Origin: Caulobacter ginsengisoli
GTDB lineage: Bacteria; Pseudomonadota; Alphaproteobacteria; Caulobacterales; Caulobacteraceae
Direction: 5' to 3'
NCBI RefSeq assembly: GCF_030814835.1
Contig: NZ_JAUSVS010000002.1
Location: forward strand, 744,001 to 808,000
Length of the DNA: 64,000 nucleotides
Position 1 is the stretch's first letter; every line of letters starts with the position of its first letter. Below the pieces are notes generated by a model. It was not told the origin of the DNA. It did not search any database and saw nothing but the letters and a program-made list of their open reading frames with translations. The position numbers and the translations under genes are program-made. Of the stretch, positions 8,470 through 16,325 are shown piece after piece.

Positions 8470-9417
8470 ATGAGCCTCGCCTTCCTCTTTCCCGGCCAGG
8501 GCAGCCAGGCCGTCGGCATGGGCGCCGAACTCGCCGAGGCGTTCGCCGCCGCCCGCGAAGTGTTCCAGGAGGTCGACGACGCCCTGGGCCAGAAGCTTTC
8601 CAGGCTGATGCGCGAGGGGCCCGAGGGCGACCTGACCCTGACCGAGAACGCCCAGCCGGCGCTGATGGCGGTGAGTCTGGCTGTGGTCCGCACCCTGGAG
8701 CGGGAGTTCGGCGTGCCGATCGAGAAGGCCGCCTTCGTGGCTGGCCACAGCCTGGGCGAATACTCCGCCCTCGCCGCCACGGGGGCGATCAGCCTGGCCG
8801 ACACCGCGCGCCTCCTGAAGCTGCGCGGCCAGGCCATGCAGCGGGCCGTGCCGGTGGGCGAGGGGGCCATGGCCTCGCTGATCGGGCCCAAGACCGACGT
8901 CGCCCTGGCCGAGGCCGCCGCCGCGGCGGGCTCGGAAGTGGGGATCTGCGTCGTCGCCAACGACAACAACCAGGGCAATGTCGTCATCTCCGGCGCCAAG
9001 GCCGCCGTCGACAGGGCCATCGAGAAGGCCAAGGAACTGGGCGCCCGGGCCATTCCGCTCAACGTCTCGGCCCCCTTCCACTGCCCGCTGATGCAGCCAG
9101 CCGCCGACGAGATGGCAGAAGCCCTGGCCCGCACGACCATCGTCGCCCCGCGCGCGCCGCTGGTCGCCAACGTCACCGCCCGCCCGACCCTGGACCCGGA
9201 AGAGATCCGCCGCCTGCTGGTCGAGCAGGTCACTGGCCGCGTCCGCTGGCGCGAGAGCATGGACTGGCTGGCCACGACCGGTGGCGTCAGCCGCTTCGCC
9301 GAGGCCGGTTCGGGCAAGGTGCTGTCGGGCATGGCCAAGCGCATCGCCCCCGACGCCGAAGCCACCCCGCTCAACACCCCCGCCGACCTGGAGGCCTTCG
9401 CCTCCAGCCTGAAGTAA
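8470..9417 (+). CDS. fabD: malonyl-CoA:ACP transacylase
   Basis: Loads malonyl groups onto acyl carrier protein for fatty-acid synthesis, 315 aa, cytoplasmic. The sequence begins with the family's FLFPGQGSQAVGMG. The nucleophile is S94 in GHSLGEYSAL and the catalytic histidine is H204 in APFHCPLM. The ribosome binding site AAGGAG lies 8 nt before the ATG. fabG follows after 10 bp, so the two are co-transcribed; acpP and fabF lie 5.8 kb further on instead of next to them. Confidence 0.96.
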   Translation: MSLAFLFPGQGSQAVGMGAELAEAFAAAREVFQEVDDALGQKLSRLMREGPEGDLTLTENAQPALMAVSLAVVRTLEREFGVPIEKAAFVAGHSLGEYSALAATGAISLADTARLLKLRGQAMQRAVPVGEGAMASLIGPKTDVALAEAAAAAGSEVGICVVANDNNQGNVVISGAKAAVDRAIEKAKELGARAIPLNVSAPFHCPLMQPAADEMAEALARTTIVAPRAPLVANVTARPTLDPEEIRRLLVEQVTGRVRWRESMDWLATTGGVSRFAEAGSGKVLSGMAKRIAPDAEATPLNTPADLEAFASSLK

Positions 9418-9427
9418 GGAGACCGCC

Positions 9428-10168
9428 ATGTTCGACCTGACCGGCAAGACCGCGCTCGTCACCGGCGCCACCGGCGGCATCGGCGGCGACATCGCCCGCG
9501 CCCTGCACCAAGCCGGGGCCCATATCGTGCTCTCTGGCACCCGCGAAACCGCCCTCGAGGGCCTGGCCAACGAGCTGGGCGAACGCACCAGCGCCGTGGC
9601 CGCCAATCTCTCCGACGCCGCCGCCGTCGATGGCCTGATCGCCGCCGCCGAGGAGGTGTCGGGCAATCCGATCGATATCCTGGTCGCCAATGCCGGCATC
9701 ACCCGCGACGGGCTGATGCTGCGCATGAAGGACGAGGACTGGGACACCGTCATCAAGGTGAACCTGGAATCCTATTTCCGCCTCAGCCGCGCGGCCCTGC
9801 GCGGGATGATGAAGCGGCGCTGGGGCCGGATCATCGGTATCACCTCGGTGGTCGGCGTCACTGGCAACCCCGGCCAGGCCAACTACGCCGCCTCCAAGGC
9901 CGGCATGATCGGCTTCTCCAAGGCGCTCGCCCAGGAAGTCGCCAGCCGCAACGTGACGGTCAACTGCGTCGCCCCCGGCTTCATCGAAAGCCCGATGACC
10001 GACGAACTGAACGAGGCCCAGAAGGCTGCCATCCTGACCAAGATCCCGGCCGGGCGCCTGGGCAGCGGCGCCGATGTGGCCGCGGCCTGCGTCTACCTGG
10101 CCAGCGCCGGCGGCGACTACGTCACCGGCCAGACCCTGCACGTCAACGGCGGCATGGCGATGATCTGA
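9428..10168 (+). CDS. fabG: 3-oxoacyl-ACP reductase
   Basis: NADPH-dependent first reduction of the fatty-acid elongation cycle, 246 aa. The short-chain dehydrogenase signature is complete: TGATGGIG (12-19), NAG (88-90), S140, and YxxxK (Y153/K157). The C-terminal VTGQTLHVNGGMAMI is typical of FabG. It directly follows fabD and ends an operon; the next gene is convergent. Confidence 0.95.
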   Translation: MFDLTGKTALVTGATGGIGGDIARALHQAGAHIVLSGTRETALEGLANELGERTSAVAANLSDAAAVDGLIAAAEEVSGNPIDILVANAGITRDGLMLRMKDEDWDTVIKVNLESYFRLSRAALRGMMKRRWGRIIGITSVVGVTGNPGQANYAASKAGMIGFSKALAQEVASRNVTVNCVAPGFIESPMTDELNEAQKAAILTKIPAGRLGSGADVAAACVYLASAGGDYVTGQTLHVNGGMAMI

Positions 10169-10204
10169 GGAGAGGGGCGAAGCGCAAGGCCCGCCGATCG
10201 CTGC

Positions 10205-10942
10205 CTATCTCGCCTGAGCCAGCGCCACCGCATCGGGGCCCGCCGGGAATCGCAACTGCCCGGTCGTGTCGTTGGCGGCCCGCCACACGGTCTCGGCGAC
10301 GTCCATCGCGGTCGTCACCGCCGCCGGTTGGGCAAAGGCGGCGAAGACCCGCTCGGCGAAGGGGGCGTAGGCCTCGGGGACCAGCCCTTCCATCCGCGCC
10401 CCGCCGTTTTGCGCGAAGGCGGTCGATGGCCCGTAGCCCGGCTCGACCAGCTTGGCGAGCACGTTGAAGGCCTCCAGCTCGAACGCCAGCGAGCCGGTAA
10501 AGCCTTCGATGGCCGCCTTGCTGGCGGTGTAGGCGGCCGCCAGCGGCATCCGGGCCAGGGTCGAGCTGGAGGTCACGTTCACCACCACGCCCGAGCGGCG
10601 CGCGCGGAACTGGGGCAGCACCGCCTGGGTCATGGCCATGACGCCGAAGGTATTGGTCTCGAACACCTCGCGCACCGTCGCCATGGGGGTGGCCTCGAAG
10701 GCGCCGACGACTCCGATGCCGGCGTTGTTGACCAGCACGTCGATGGGACCGCAGGCCTCGAGCGCGGCGGCGATGCTCTCGGGCCTGGTGACGTCGAGGG
10801 CCAGCACCCGCACCGACCGGGGCAGGAGGTCCTGGCGCGGGGTGCGCATGGTGGCGACCACGGTCCAATCCTGGGCGTGGAAGTGGCGGGCGATTTCCAG
10901 GCCGTAGCCGGAAGAACAGCCGGTGATGAGGACGGTTTTCAT
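10205..10942 (-). CDS. short-chain dehydrogenase/reductase
   Basis: Classical SDR, 245 aa, with TGCSSGYG (7-14) for NAD(P) binding, NNAG (72-75), serines 125-127, and Y138/K142 for catalysis. The substrate cannot be told. It is divergent from an AraC-family regulator gene 98 bp away, a layout that often means the regulator controls the dehydrogenase. The pair sits in the block that separates fabDG from acpP-fabF. Confidence 0.85.
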   Translation of the reverse strand: MKTVLITGCSSGYGLEIARHFHAQDWTVVATMRTPRQDLLPRSVRVLALDVTRPESIAAALEACGPIDVLVNNAGIGVVGAFEATPMATVREVFETNTFGVMAMTQAVLPQFRARRSGVVVNVTSSSTLARMPLAAAYTASKAAIEGFTGSLAFELEAFNVLAKLVEPGYGPSTAFAQNGGARMEGLVPEAYAPFAERVFAAFAQPAAVTTAMDVAETVWRAANDTTGQLRFPAGPDAVALAQAR

Positions 10943-11040
10943 GACGATTATCCCAATGGCTTCGATGCGGATTGAAATAGCCGGCGGCCTCAGGACGATC
11001 TACAATGAGAAGTCCGTAATTCATTAGCGAGCGTCCAGCC

Positions 11041-11940
11041 GTGAGCGACCCACTTTCTGAAGTCATCGCCCTGCTTCAGCCCCGCGCCGTATTCTCGAAA
11101 GGCATCAGCGGCGCCGGTCGCTGGGGCGTCCGCTACTCGGACTACGGTCAGCCGAGCTTCTGCGCCGTGCTCGAGGGCCGATGCCGTCTCGCCGTGGACG
11201 GCCAGGCCCCTCTCACGCTTGAAGCGGGCGACTTCGTGCTGCTGCCGGCGACGCCGGGCTTCATTCTGTCGGGTTTCGAGCCGGTCGCGCCTGTCCATAT
11301 CGACCCGAAGGCAGGCCCGGCGCCGACAGAGGAGATTCGCCACGGGGATCAGTCTGGCTCCGCCGATGTGCGCCTGCTCGGCGGCTACTTCGTCTTCGAC
11401 TCGCCCAATGCGGCGTTGTTGGTGTCGCTGCTGCCGGCGCTGGTCCATGTGCGCGGCGCCGAGCGGCTTTCGCTGCTGGTGCGGCTCGTCGGCGAGGAAT
11501 CGGGTGAGCAGAGGTCGGGCCGGGACCTGGTGCTCACTCGCCTGGTGGAGGTGCTGCTCATCGAAGCCCTGCGATCCACCTCAGGGGAGGACGCCCCGCC
11601 AGGGCTGCTGCGCGGCCTTGCCGACGCACGGCTGGCCCAGGCGATCGGGCAGATGCACGGCCAGCTGGGGCGCTCCTGGACGATGGCCCAGCTGGCCAGG
11701 CAGGCTGCGCTGTCGCGCTCGGCCTTTTTCGAGCGGTTTACCCGCACCGTGGGCCTGCCGCCGATGGAGTATCTGCTCGCTTGGCGCATGGCCGTCGCGC
11801 AGGACCTGCTGCGTCGCCGGGACCTTGGGCTCGCCGAAGTCGCAGAACGCGTCGGCTACGGCTCGGCGAGCACCTTCAGTACCGCCTTCAGTCGCCATGT
11901 CGGCCAGCCCCCGGGCCGCTTCGCCCGCGCCGCCGCCTGA
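11041..11940 (+). CDS. AraC-family transcriptional regulator (cupin N-terminus)
   Basis: About 299 aa. The N-terminal half (residues 1-180) is a cupin-type sensor of the AraC/cupin_6 type (CAVLEGRCRLAVDGQAPLTL, GDFVLLPATPGF). The C-terminal 100 residues hold the two helix-turn-helix units, WTMAQLARQAALSRSAFFERF and LAEVAERVGYGSASTFSTAF. The start is GTG 11041; a TACAAT -10-like hexamer lies at 11001-11006 without a good -35. It probably controls the divergent SDR gene. Confidence 0.85.
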   Translation: MSDPLSEVIALLQPRAVFSKGISGAGRWGVRYSDYGQPSFCAVLEGRCRLAVDGQAPLTLEAGDFVLLPATPGFILSGFEPVAPVHIDPKAGPAPTEEIRHGDQSGSADVRLLGGYFVFDSPNAALLVSLLPALVHVRGAERLSLLVRLVGEESGEQRSGRDLVLTRLVEVLLIEALRSTSGEDAPPGLLRGLADARLAQAIGQMHGQLGRSWTMAQLARQAALSRSAFFERFTRTVGLPPMEYLLAWRMAVAQDLLRRRDLGLAEVAERVGYGSASTFSTAFSRHVGQPPGRFARAAA

Positions 11941-11986
11941 GGCAATCCTTAACAGCCCTTTCATGGCTAGGGCCTAGGCTCCGGCC

Positions 11987-13078
11987 ATGTCGAACCTGGC
12001 GCCCATCTCCGCGGTCTCGGCCGTGGGCGGCCCGGCTGCGGTCGGCCCGATCACCGGCAGTCCGCTCACGGACAGTCCTGCCTCGGTCGGCCCGGTCACG
12101 GGTCAGCCGGCGCTTGGCCTCCTCGAACAGGCCGCTCCCGCCGCTCCGCCGCCGCCGCTGCCCGCGACGACGCCCGCCTCCGCCCTCGAGACCGCCGTCC
12201 ACGCCGCCGCCACCCGCCAGGGCGGTCTGGCGACGCTGCTGGCCGACCTGAGCGTCGCCCTGGCCAGGCCGGACCTATCGCCGGCCCTCAAGGCGGCCAT
12301 CGTCAAGGTCCTGGGCTTCCAGCTGCCTACTGTCCCGCCGCCCACCGCCGCCGACCTGCGTCAGGCGCTGTCGGCCTCGGGCCTTTTCCTCGAGGCGCGG
12401 CTGGCCAGCCAGGCGGGGCCGCCGCCCGCCGATCTGAAGGCCGCCCTGATCGACCTGCATCAGGCGCTCGCCGTCGCCGCCAACGGCCAGCCCGCCGCCC
12501 CCAGCCTCGGGCTTCCTGCCCCCGAGCCCGCACCGCCGCCGCCCTACCGCGACGGGCCGCAGACCGGCCAGCCAGCCGTCCTGCCGACCTTGCCGCCCCA
12601 TCCGGAGATCCAGGCCCTGGCCGCCCATCTGCAGCGCCGGACGGTCGCGGCCCTGTCGCGCCAGCTGCTGCAGCAGGCCGCCTCGACGCCAAGCGAGCCT
12701 GGCGTCACCCGCACCGGCCCCTGGCTGTTCGAACTGCCCCTGGCCACGCCCCAGGGCGCCGCCATCGCCCAGTTCCAGATCGACGCCGACGACCCGCCGG
12801 CGCCCGGCGAATCGCGGGAGCGAATCTGGCGGGCCCGCTTCACCCTCGACCTGGCCGGCGTCGGTCCGGTGCATGTCAATCTGGCGCTGCGGGGCTCCGA
12901 GCTTCGGGCCAACCTCTGGGCCGAAGTCCCCGACGCGGCGGCCCGCCTGGACCAGGACCGTGTCAGCCTGGCCCTGGCCCTGCAGGCGCAGGCCCTTGAC
13001 CCCCAGATCGCCATCCGCCCCGGCGCGCCCCATACCGAACTGGCTCCCGCCGGCCGTTTCGCCGACAGCGCCGCATGA
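11987..13078 (+). CDS. FliK-like hook-length control domain protein
   Basis: 363 aa. The first 200 residues are low-complexity Ala/Pro/Gly. The C-terminal part (about 215-350) resembles the FliK C-terminal domain: WLFELPLATPQGAAIAQFQI, then a strand pair FTLDLAGVGPVHVNLAL and LWAEVPDAAARLDQDRVSL. FliK sets hook length and switches export by contacting FlhB. Here the next gene, overlapping by 4 bp, is an FlhB C-terminal-domain protein, so the two probably act together. No other flagellar gene is in the window. Confidence 0.65.
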   Translation: MSNLAPISAVSAVGGPAAVGPITGSPLTDSPASVGPVTGQPALGLLEQAAPAAPPPPLPATTPASALETAVHAAATRQGGLATLLADLSVALARPDLSPALKAAIVKVLGFQLPTVPPPTAADLRQALSASGLFLEARLASQAGPPPADLKAALIDLHQALAVAANGQPAAPSLGLPAPEPAPPPPYRDGPQTGQPAVLPTLPPHPEIQALAAHLQRRTVAALSRQLLQQAASTPSEPGVTRTGPWLFELPLATPQGAAIAQFQIDADDPPAPGESRERIWRARFTLDLAGVGPVHVNLALRGSELRANLWAEVPDAAARLDQDRVSLALALQAQALDPQIAIRPGAPHTELAPAGRFADSAA

Positions 13079-13389
13079 GCCAGCCCCCCAAAGTCCTGGC
13101 CGTCGCCCTGCAGTACGAGGCCCCGGGCGCCCCGCGGGTCGTCGCCACCGGCCGCGGCGAGATCGGCCAGGCCATCATCGACACCGCCCGCGAGCACGGC
13201 GTGCCGCTGGAGCAGAACGCGGCGCTGGCCGAGGCGCTGGCGACCATCCCGCTGGACGATGAGATTCCCGAGGCCCTCTACCGGGCGGTGGCGGCGGTGA
13301 TCGCCTTCGTTCTGAACGCCGCCGAAGAGAAGGCGCGGCCACGGGCGCCGACAGCGTTTACGCTCCCGGCGGGCCGCCCTATCCTGTAG
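13075..13389 (+). CDS. FlhB-like export-switch domain protein (FlhB C-domain only)
   Basis: 104 aa. It corresponds to the cytoplasmic C-terminal piece of FlhB/EscU: AVALQYEAPGAPRVVATGRGEIGQ, then AREHGVPLEQNAALAEAL, and DDEIPEALYRAVAAVIAFV. It has no membrane domain and starts just after where the NPTH autocleavage motif would lie. Free-standing proteins of this kind are known next to FliK-like genes (for example the ylqG-ylqH pair of Bacillus). It overlaps the FliK-like gene by ATGA. Its role may be to modulate export specificity. Confidence 0.75.
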   Translation: MSQPPKVLAVALQYEAPGAPRVVATGRGEIGQAIIDTAREHGVPLEQNAALAEALATIPLDDEIPEALYRAVAAVIAFVLNAAEEKARPRAPTAFTLPAGRPIL

Positions 13390-13391
13390 GC

Positions 13392-14120
13392 ATGAACCTC
13401 ATTTCACTGGCCCGTCGGGCGCTCCGCAAACCGGACTACGCCCTGACAGCCCTGTCGCGTCAGGTGAGAGCCCGTCCGATCCTGGCGCCGGAGATCCGGC
13501 CCTTCGTCGACGAGCGGCTGACCGCGCTTCGGGAGGCGTTCAGCGGGGTTTCGGGGACAACCCGGGGCCACAGCCTCGGTCACGGCGCGGTCCAATCACC
13601 GCATGCCGAGATGCTGTGGTCGCTGGTCCGCTCGCGCAAGCCCGCCCGCGTCGTCGAAACCGGCGTCTGCAATGGCCTCTCCTCGGCGGTGATGCTCAAG
13701 GCCATGGACGCCAATGGCGCCGGCGAGCTGGTTTCGGTCGACCTGCCGGAGTTCGCCGAGCCCGAGCGCAACACCGAGGCATTCTGGGCCGGCAAGGGCG
13801 GGGCCGTGGTGCCGCCCGGCAAGGACTGCGGCTGGCTGGTTCCGGACGAGTTTCGCGGCCGCTGGTCGCTGGTCCTGGGCCGGGCCAGCGAGGTGCTGCC
13901 GGCCGTGCTGGCGGACGGCTGTGACATCTTCATCCACGACAGCGAGCACAGCTACGAAAACCAGCTGTTCGAGTTCCGCCAGGGCTGGGCGGCGTTGCGG
14001 CCCGGCGGCGTGCTGGTGGCCACCGACATCAACTGGTCCGCCGCCTTCGACGACTGGCGCAAGACGGTCCGCGGCAGGGTGCAGTATCTCGACCACAGCT
14101 GCGCGCTGGTGTCCAAATAG
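13392..14120 (+). CDS. class I SAM-dependent methyltransferase (Methyltransf_24/CmcI-like)
   Basis: 242 aa. The SAM-binding motif is ARVVETGVCNGLSSAVML (about residues 89-106), followed by the acidic strand LVSVDLPEF and the post-motif CDIFIHDSEHSYENQLFEF, where the HDSEH string is typical of this small-molecule or sugar O-methyltransferase type. The substrate is unknown. It starts 3 bp after the FlhB-like gene and so is likely co-transcribed with it. Confidence 0.75.
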   Translation: MNLISLARRALRKPDYALTALSRQVRARPILAPEIRPFVDERLTALREAFSGVSGTTRGHSLGHGAVQSPHAEMLWSLVRSRKPARVVETGVCNGLSSAVMLKAMDANGAGELVSVDLPEFAEPERNTEAFWAGKGGAVVPPGKDCGWLVPDEFRGRWSLVLGRASEVLPAVLADGCDIFIHDSEHSYENQLFEFRQGWAALRPGGVLVATDINWSAAFDDWRKTVRGRVQYLDHSCALVSK

Positions 14121-14139
14121 CGCCGCCAGCGGCGTCGGT

Positions 14140-14724
14140 TCACGGCCGGGGCGAAGCGGCCAGCCGCGCCACCCAGTCCAGGAAATCGGCCTCGTCGACT
14201 CCGTCCAGCCCGACGCTCCGCAGGATGGCGTCCCTGGACAGCGCCTGGCTCAGTGTCACGGCGCTCAGCACGGCCACCAACTTCTGGCAGTCCCTGCGCG
14301 TGGCGAGAAGGGCCGAGCGCCATGCCCAGTCGACCAGTGGCTCCAGCATGCCGCTGCCCTGCGGCTCCCAGCCCGACAGCATCAGCCACATCGCCAGACG
14401 CCCCGTCCCCCGCCGTCCATAGAAGTCGAGCAGCAGTCTCGCCGCCTGACCGGCATCGAAGGGCGCCTCGCCGCGGGCCGCGACCTCAGCCCGCAATTCC
14501 TCGACGAAACGGCGGCCACAGAAGCGGAGCAGGGCCTCCAGCAGGGCTTCCCGACTGCCGAAATGGTGGTTCACCCCCGCGTCGGTGATCCCCAGTTCGC
14601 GGGCGATTCGCTGCACCTTGACGCCGGCCGGGCCGTCGGCGGCCAGATGAGCCTCGGCTGTCTCCAGAATGCGTTGCCGGGCGTCCTCGACGCCGCGGCG
14701 GACCCGTCTTTTCGGCGGCGACAT
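14140..14724 (-). CDS. TetR-family transcriptional regulator
   Basis: 194 aa. The N-terminal DNA-binding domain (about 15-62) has ARQRILETAEAHLAADG and the helix-turn-helix VQRIARELGITDAGVNHHFGSREAL. The C-terminal 130 residues form the ligand and dimer domain, unassignable to a ligand. It is divergent from an alpha/beta-hydrolase gene 97 bp away. A perfect 20-bp palindrome in the shared spacer (14795-14814) is the obvious operator candidate. Confidence 0.88.
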   Translation of the reverse strand: MSPPKRRVRRGVEDARQRILETAEAHLAADGPAGVKVQRIARELGITDAGVNHHFGSREALLEALLRFCGRRFVEELRAEVAARGEAPFDAGQAARLLLDFYGRRGTGRLAMWLMLSGWEPQGSGMLEPLVDWAWRSALLATRRDCQKLVAVLSAVTLSQALSRDAILRSVGLDGVDEADFLDWVARLAASPRP

Positions 14725-14770
14725 GCGGCCTTCCCCTGTCGTTTCTGCGGTATCGGGCCGCCAAAAGCGC

Positions 14771-14814
14771 TTGGCAAGTGGCGGTCAGGCGCCATACCTT
14801 GAGTTATCAAGGTA
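14771..14814 (+). promoter_or_regulatory. hydrolase promoter with palindromic operator
   Basis: TTGGCA (14771-14776, 5 of 6 bases of a -35) is followed at 18 nt by TACCTT. This weak -10 lies inside the perfect inverted repeat TACCTTGA (14795-14802), GTTA, TCAAGGTA (14807-14814). The palindrome sits between the divergent TetR gene and the hydrolase gene and ends 7 bp before the hydrolase ATG. A bound dimer would block this promoter. Confidence 0.5.
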
Positions 14815-14821
14815 GTGTGGG

Positions 14822-15715
14822 ATGGCCGCGATGTCCAATGCCTGTCCGATGCGCGACCTGGCGATCCGAATTGGGCTGGGCTGTCACGATTTCTCGCCGC
14901 CCGAACCGCTGGACGCGCCCGGGCCGGACGGCAGCCTGCGGGTCTATGATTGGGGCGGAGCGGGGCCGCCGGTGCTGTTGCTGCACGGCGGCGGCCTGAC
15001 GGGACGGACCTGGGATTTCGCCTGCCTGCTGCTCCGGAGCGACTACCGTCTGCTGGCCATGGATCTGCGGGGCCATGGCGACAGCCACTGGTCGGAGCGC
15101 TACGACCTCGCCCAGCATGTCGGCGATGTGCTGGGCCTGGTCGACACCCTGGGACTCGAGGGTTGCCATCTGGTCGGCATGTCCCTGGGCGGGGTGGTGG
15201 CGGCCCTGGCCGCTCGCGCCGCGCCGGCGGTGTTCGCCAGCCTGACCCTGGTCGATGTCGCGCCGGGTGTCGATTTTGCCAGCACCGAGGGTCTGCGCGA
15301 CTTCTTCATCCGCCACGCCGAGGCGGATTCGGTGGAAGCCGTGGTCGCCGCCGCCTGCCTCGCCAGCCCCAGGACCGACCGCCGCCTGCTCGACTACCGC
15401 ATGCGCAACCTGATGCGGCGGACTGCGCAGGGCGGCTGGCGCTGGAAACAGGACCGCCGCCGGCCCTTCGACTATGGCGCCATCCTGGCGGTGGTGGCCC
15501 GGCTCGACCAGGTGGCGGCGGCGAGCGGCCTGCCGGTCCTGTTGGCGAGGGGCGGTCGCAGCCGGGTGCTGGATGATCGCGCCGCCCTGGCCTTCGCCGC
15601 CGCCGTCCCCGGGGCAAGGCTCACCATCGTTCCCGATGCCGGCCATAACGTCCAGGAGGACAACCCCACGGCGCTGGCCGCGGCCCTGCGGCGGTTCTGG
15701 CCCCCGGATCGCTAG
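14822..15715 (+). CDS. alpha/beta-hydrolase
   Basis: 297 aa. It has the fold's LLLHGGGLTGRTW oxyanion turn (about 58-70), AMDLRGHGDSHW, and the nucleophile elbow GMSLGG (serine near 123). The catalytic histidine is in PDAGHNVQEDNP near the C-terminus. This layout is common to lactonases, esterases and haloperoxidase-like enzymes; the substrate is unknown. It is divergent from a TetR regulator with a palindromic operator between them, which points to induction by its substrate or a related compound. Starts at 14831 or 14849 are possible. Confidence 0.82.
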   Translation: MAAMSNACPMRDLAIRIGLGCHDFSPPEPLDAPGPDGSLRVYDWGGAGPPVLLLHGGGLTGRTWDFACLLLRSDYRLLAMDLRGHGDSHWSERYDLAQHVGDVLGLVDTLGLEGCHLVGMSLGGVVAALAARAAPAVFASLTLVDVAPGVDFASTEGLRDFFIRHAEADSVEAVVAAACLASPRTDRRLLDYRMRNLMRRTAQGGWRWKQDRRRPFDYGAILAVVARLDQVAAASGLPVLLARGGRSRVLDDRAALAFAAAVPGARLTIVPDAGHNVQEDNPTALAAALRRFWPPDR

Positions 15716-15833
15716 GCGCCGGGCGTTTCAGCAATCCCACCCCATTCCGTTCCCACGAGCCTGTTCCGGCGGTGTCGCGGCGGCAAACCTGGCTCCCCTG
15801 GCATTGTCTGGCACGACTTCCCACATCGCACGT

Positions 15834-15862
15834 TTGGCTCTGGTGCAGACTCTGACTAGGAA
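15834..15862 (+). promoter_or_regulatory. candidate acpP promoter
   Basis: TTGGCT (15834-15839), a 17-nt spacer and TAGGAA (15857-15862), about 118 bp upstream of the acpP start. The -35 matches 4 of 6 consensus bases and the -10 only 3 of 6, so this is weak. The remaining intergenic DNA (15716-15979) shows no gene and no strong hairpin. Confidence 0.25.
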
Positions 15863-15979
15863 CCCGATGGGCGGCCAAGTGCTAGCCACCCCGAAAGGAA
15901 CATGCTAGCTCAGCCTCGATTTCCCGCACCCGGCGAGCCTGGGGCGGGCCCAAACTGATCACAGAGGGACTACAAGCGA

Positions 15980-16219
15980 ATGTCCGACATTCTCGAGCGC
16001 GTGCGTAAGATCGTCATCGAGCATCTCGATGCGGATCCCGAGAAGGTCACCGAGAAGGCGAGCTTCATCGACGACCTGGGCGCTGACAGCCTCGACAATG
16101 TCGAGCTGGTTATGGCGTTCGAAGAAGAATTCGACATCGAAATCCCGGACGACGCGGCCGAGCACATCCAAACCGTGGGTGACGCCGTGAAGTTCATCTC
16201 GGAGAAGTCGGGCGGCTGA
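15980..16219 (+). CDS. acpP: acyl carrier protein
   Basis: 79 aa acidic carrier of fatty-acid intermediates. The 4'-phosphopantetheine attachment serine is S37 in the invariant DDLGADSLD motif, followed by the recognition helix [18 protein letters not shown]. It has its own upstream region of 264 bp and precedes fabF by about 106 bp. Confidence 0.98.
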   Translation: MSDILERVRKIVIEHLDADPEKVTEKASFIDDLGADSLDNVELVMAFEEEFDIEIPDDAAEHIQTVGDAVKFISEKSGG

Positions 16220-16249
16220 GGCCACCCGTCCTTTTTCCTGGCGTTTGGC

Positions 16250-16282
16250 CGCCGCGCCGCATGGGCTTGCAAAAACCTGATG
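16250..16282 (+). terminator. hairpin with T-tract between acpP and fabF
   Basis: CCGCCGCGC (16250-16258) pairs with GCGCGGCGG (16274-16282) over a 15-nt loop and is followed by TTTTCGTTT. This may end most acpP transcripts while letting some reach fabF, which would fit the much higher need for ACP than for FabF. The long loop makes it uncertain. Confidence 0.4.
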
Positions 16283-16325
16283 CGCGCGGCGGTTTTCGTT
16301 TGAGGCGGCGAGGGAGTTAGACCTC

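Noticed and set aside
10972..11006. TTGAAA and TACAAT as a promoter for the AraC gene
   Set aside because: The spacing is 23 bases, too long for a sigma70 promoter; only the TACAAT is noted in the gene entry.
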